A stretch of DNA of 64,000 nt, from contig JARYHS010013630.1 in NCBI GenBank assembly GCA_031002005.1, positions 236,971,539 through 237,035,538 of the forward strand, given 5' to 3'. The stretch's first letter is position 1. The number at the start of each line of letters is the position of its first letter. Below, one piece after another: positions 61,566 to 64,000 of the stretch. The DNA comes from Vandiemenella viatica. Lineage: Eukaryota; Arthropoda; Insecta; Orthoptera; Morabidae. Below the pieces are notes generated by a model. The model saw nothing but the letters and a program-made list of their open reading frames with translations. It was not told where the DNA came from and made no database searches. Position numbers and translations under genes: made by a program.

Positions 61566-63385
61566 AAACAAAAAATCACACATAAATTCATTTATTGGTC
61601 TAATCTCCCAATAGACGTCTGTCAACGACGCTTCTTACAACGTGGTGAAATACCTGTATGGCGATATTTTGTTTAGTGTGGTAATATCTAAAGATTTCAT
61701 GTTTCTTGCCTCCTACGAACTAGCCTTCTTAAACAGTAATCTACAAGTAAGTGTAAGAGCAACATTCACAAACAGGTTAACACAGTGATAATTAGAACGG
61801 ATGGCGATATTTAGAACTGCGACGCCTGTAGGATGTTAACGCCGAGAGTAAAAATATGTTTGAAGCAGGTTATAAGCTCATTTTATTGCCGAATTTACCG
61901 CGTCATTCTGTCAAAAGATTGATTTATTCTTGGTGCTACCAGATTTGAAGTGAAAATTTTCTGTTGGTTAATTCAAGGAATCTAATTTGGTTCTTAGGCC
62001 ACTTTTGGAGTTCCGTCTTCGCCTACAAGTAGTCACAGACTTTTGCAGCGTAACTATATATCCGACTAGTGAAATGTCTTACAACAGTGGGCTAATACGT
62101 TGGCTTCCTCTGCCGGAGTCAATAGTTTCTGCTCTTTTTGGGAATGTTGACTTATTGGCCGATATGTTTTGCCTTCTTGAAGCACATAGGCCGAAACGTT
62201 GGCATTTCACAGCCACGCGAACAGAGTAGAAACTAAAATACTTCTACCTGCCCTTCTTCAATTCTACATTGCGTGTCATACCTTCTATTTGATCTTAAAG
62301 TGAGACACTGAATTCAGAAAAGAACTTCTGCAAACGCTCAGAGTATAGAGGAAAGGCGCAGATTGAGTCTTCAAGTCCATGCACGTAGATATTAGAATAA
62401 CGAAGCTCAATGAGGATGTCAGTGGTCTTCGTTGCTCAAGCCACGTTCTGGGAGAGAGATGCGTCGCTTTGCCTCCCAGGCAGTCTTCTCTGCTCAGAGC
62501 TGGCCTCCGTTCTCTGCTGTTTACAGTGGTGAAATTTAACGCCAGCAGAAAGAACGGAGACGGAGACGCTGCCGAGTGTAAACAGCTGTACAGAAAGGCG
62601 GAGGATGACAAGCCCTACGTCGCATGTAAATCAAATCCCGCAGGCGCACTCACACACATAGGGCTCTGTAGCAGATATCGTTTTCGTTCTCTCGTCGAGA
62701 CTTCTAAAAGCCTGAATACGGCTGTCAATACGGAGGCTTGTAGCGGTAAAAGCTTCCAAGCTTTTCCCCGATGCACTGCCTGACTGACTCCATGCCTCTT
62801 CATAACAGACAAGAGAAAACTTGTGTTTCTTAAATTGATAAAAGTAAAATTACATAAATTTTGTATTTGTTTAATTTTTCCTAGTTTATGAAATAATCCA
62901 TGATACCTTCAAATCAAAATCCTTACTTCATACTTTTATGTTGTTCTGTTCCCGTTATCGAACTATTTTCTCTCTGTGAGTAGAAATGATTTTAATGCTT
63001 CTGTGATAAATAGCTATGAGGGATTGGAGAAGGGAGAAGCTCGTGAATTATTACATTCTGTTTCACTCATTATAAATTAACACGTTTCACATCGACATAT
63101 TTGTTACCTACTGTCTCTTGCGTTAGCGTTTGGATTAAAACATTTCTTTTTAGGATCGAAATTTTAAGTATTAAGAGTTTCTTCTGTAACTAGTAACCTT
63201 ACAAGTACTTCTCCAAAACTGTCACCGTACAGTATGGAGCAAACAATATTTTGCACAAGGTGTCTAATGGTAGTTTTCGTCAGCTCGTCCCTCCTATCAG
63301 CTCCATAACAAATAGCAGACGAATAACGGCCATCGCATATGTTAAGCAATACTACTCTTTTTGCTGTCGTTAATAACTTCAGCAA
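61566..63385. other. No gene recognised; GC-richer islet at about 62440-62790
   Basis: The islet carries overlapping frames of 134 residues (plus, 62379-62783) and 108 residues (minus, 62285-62611), the longest open stretches outside LINEs, but neither shows a domain, and composition explains their openness. An exon cannot be excluded. The rest is AT-rich. Confidence 0.35.
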
Positions 63386-63388
63386 CAT

Positions 63389-63625
63389 TTTTTTTAACTG
63401 CTTAACGCCTCTTAAAAGCGAGGTTTTAGAGACGGGAAAGGATGGGAGGCAAGGATTGGGAAGGAATTCGGCCATGGCCTTTTGAAGGAAGCATCCCGGC
63501 ATTTTCCTTGAGTGATTTGGGAAACCATGGAAAACCCAAATCTGGATGCCCGGACGGGGATTCGAACCGTCTTCCTCCCAAATTCGAGGCCAGAACGTTA
63601 ACCGCTACCTCACCATTCTCGGTTC
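63389..63625 (-). mobile_element. SINE family A, antisense, full-length with target-site duplication
   Basis: Starts with a T run and aactgcttaacgcctcttaa (inverted tail side), then gggaaggaattcggccatgg, aagcatcccggcattttcc, gggaaaccatggaaaaccc, and an inverted head with a perfect B box (ggttcgaatcc inverted at about 63559-63569). cagcaacat is present at both 63380-63388 and 63626-63634, with one mismatch if extended by two bases, giving a probable duplication of 9-11 bp. Confidence 0.93.
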
Positions 63626-63634
63626 CAGCAACAT

Positions 63635-64000
63635 ATTTATTTGATAGAATGTGGCACCGCCTAATAAACGACGATAGCATAAATATTTAAATTTGAAAAA
63701 AATATGTGGATGTATTGTTTTTCTAACTCAGTCTTTTGAAGAAATTGCCCTGACATTAATACGGAATAATTTCGTGAAACATCAAATTTCGTGGCTGGGC
63801 AGAGGATGGAAGCCGCGTAATCCTGAATGCTAGGCGTGAAAGTTAACAAGGCCTCAGCGTAACAGTTCGTCGACACTGAAAACATCGAGACCTTAAACAG
63901 TGGGCATATCTCCAATGTCATATACCAAGGAAGTATCGTATTATACGCTGAACTGATTTTCATAAACTGCGGGAAATTAAATCTCAACGTCACTGTGAGA
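63635..64000. other. Window end, no gene recognised
   Basis: A 110-residue minus-strand frame (63661-63993) shows no known motif. The stretch gaagaaattgccctgacatt...atttcgtgaaacatcaaatttc...gcagaggatggaagccgcg (63737-63820) weakly follows the layout of an inverted family-A SINE and may be a very old copy. Confidence 0.35.

Noticed and set aside
1..64000. CRISPR arrays, rRNA genes, LTR retrotransposons or viral insertions
   Set aside because: No regularly spaced short repeats, rRNA core sequences, paired long terminal repeats or viral protein motifs were seen.

Overview
The window looks like intergenic or very long intronic DNA from a large, transposon-rich arthropod genome, most likely an orthopteran (locust or grasshopper type). 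That is inference. It rests on overall AT-richness, the absence of any complete host gene, and the dense mix of decayed LINEs, tRNA-derived SINEs, Tc1/mariner relics and Helitron-like repeats, several of which resemble repeats I associate with locust-type genomes. I recognised no intact protein-coding gene, no rRNA, no CRISPR array, and nothing bacterial or viral. Nearly all open frames are short chance frames; the informative ones are fragments of retrotransposon or transposase proteins broken by stops and frameshifts.

Layout. 1-3 kb: one antisense SINE in unrecognised AT-rich DNA. 3.4-4.7 kb: antisense jockey-like LINE. 5.0-6.4 kb: two copies of a Helitron-like repeat, one carrying 46 A's. 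6.76-7.54 kb: a TA-flanked inverted-repeat transposon with a near-perfect 214-bp palindrome nested inside it. 12.0-14.5 kb: the most complete LINE here (endonuclease plus reverse transcriptase, antisense, decayed). 18.8-21.9 kb: SINE, LINE-tail repeats, a CpG-dense islet and an RTE-like LINE. 22.9-24.2 kb: Helitron-like element with internal tandem repeats. 27.5-28.9 kb: Tc1-like transposon with a LINE 3' fragment nested in it. 30-32.9 kb: SINEs, a Helitron-like copy, and a LINE split by a SINE with an exact target-site duplication. 34.6-40.3 kb: more SINEs. 41.7-42.2 kb: mariner-type transposase relic. 44.4-46.0 kb: tandem repeats, SINE, LINE relic. 48.7-50.6 kb: SINE, Helitron-like copy and a two-unit ~530-bp tandem duplication with tRNA-like boxes. 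57.75-58.68 kb: the best-preserved LINE coding region. 60.8-61.6 kb: internally deleted Tc1-like relic. 63.4-63.6 kb: SINE with target-site duplication.

Across this background lie about a dozen short GC/CpG-richer islets (near 2.2, 7.9, 19.6, 26.5, 31.1, 35.3, 37.9, 39.4, 41.3, 42.9, 48.1, 52.2, 54.2, 56.2 and 62.5 kb). They match none of the repeat families recognised here and often hold homeodomain-like TAAT cores. They are the best candidates for functional host sequence, possibly cis-regulatory elements, but that is inference from composition alone.

The elements interact by nesting: SINEs inside LINEs, a LINE inside a Tc1 transposon, a palindrome inside an inverted-repeat transposon. The nesting gives relative insertion ages.
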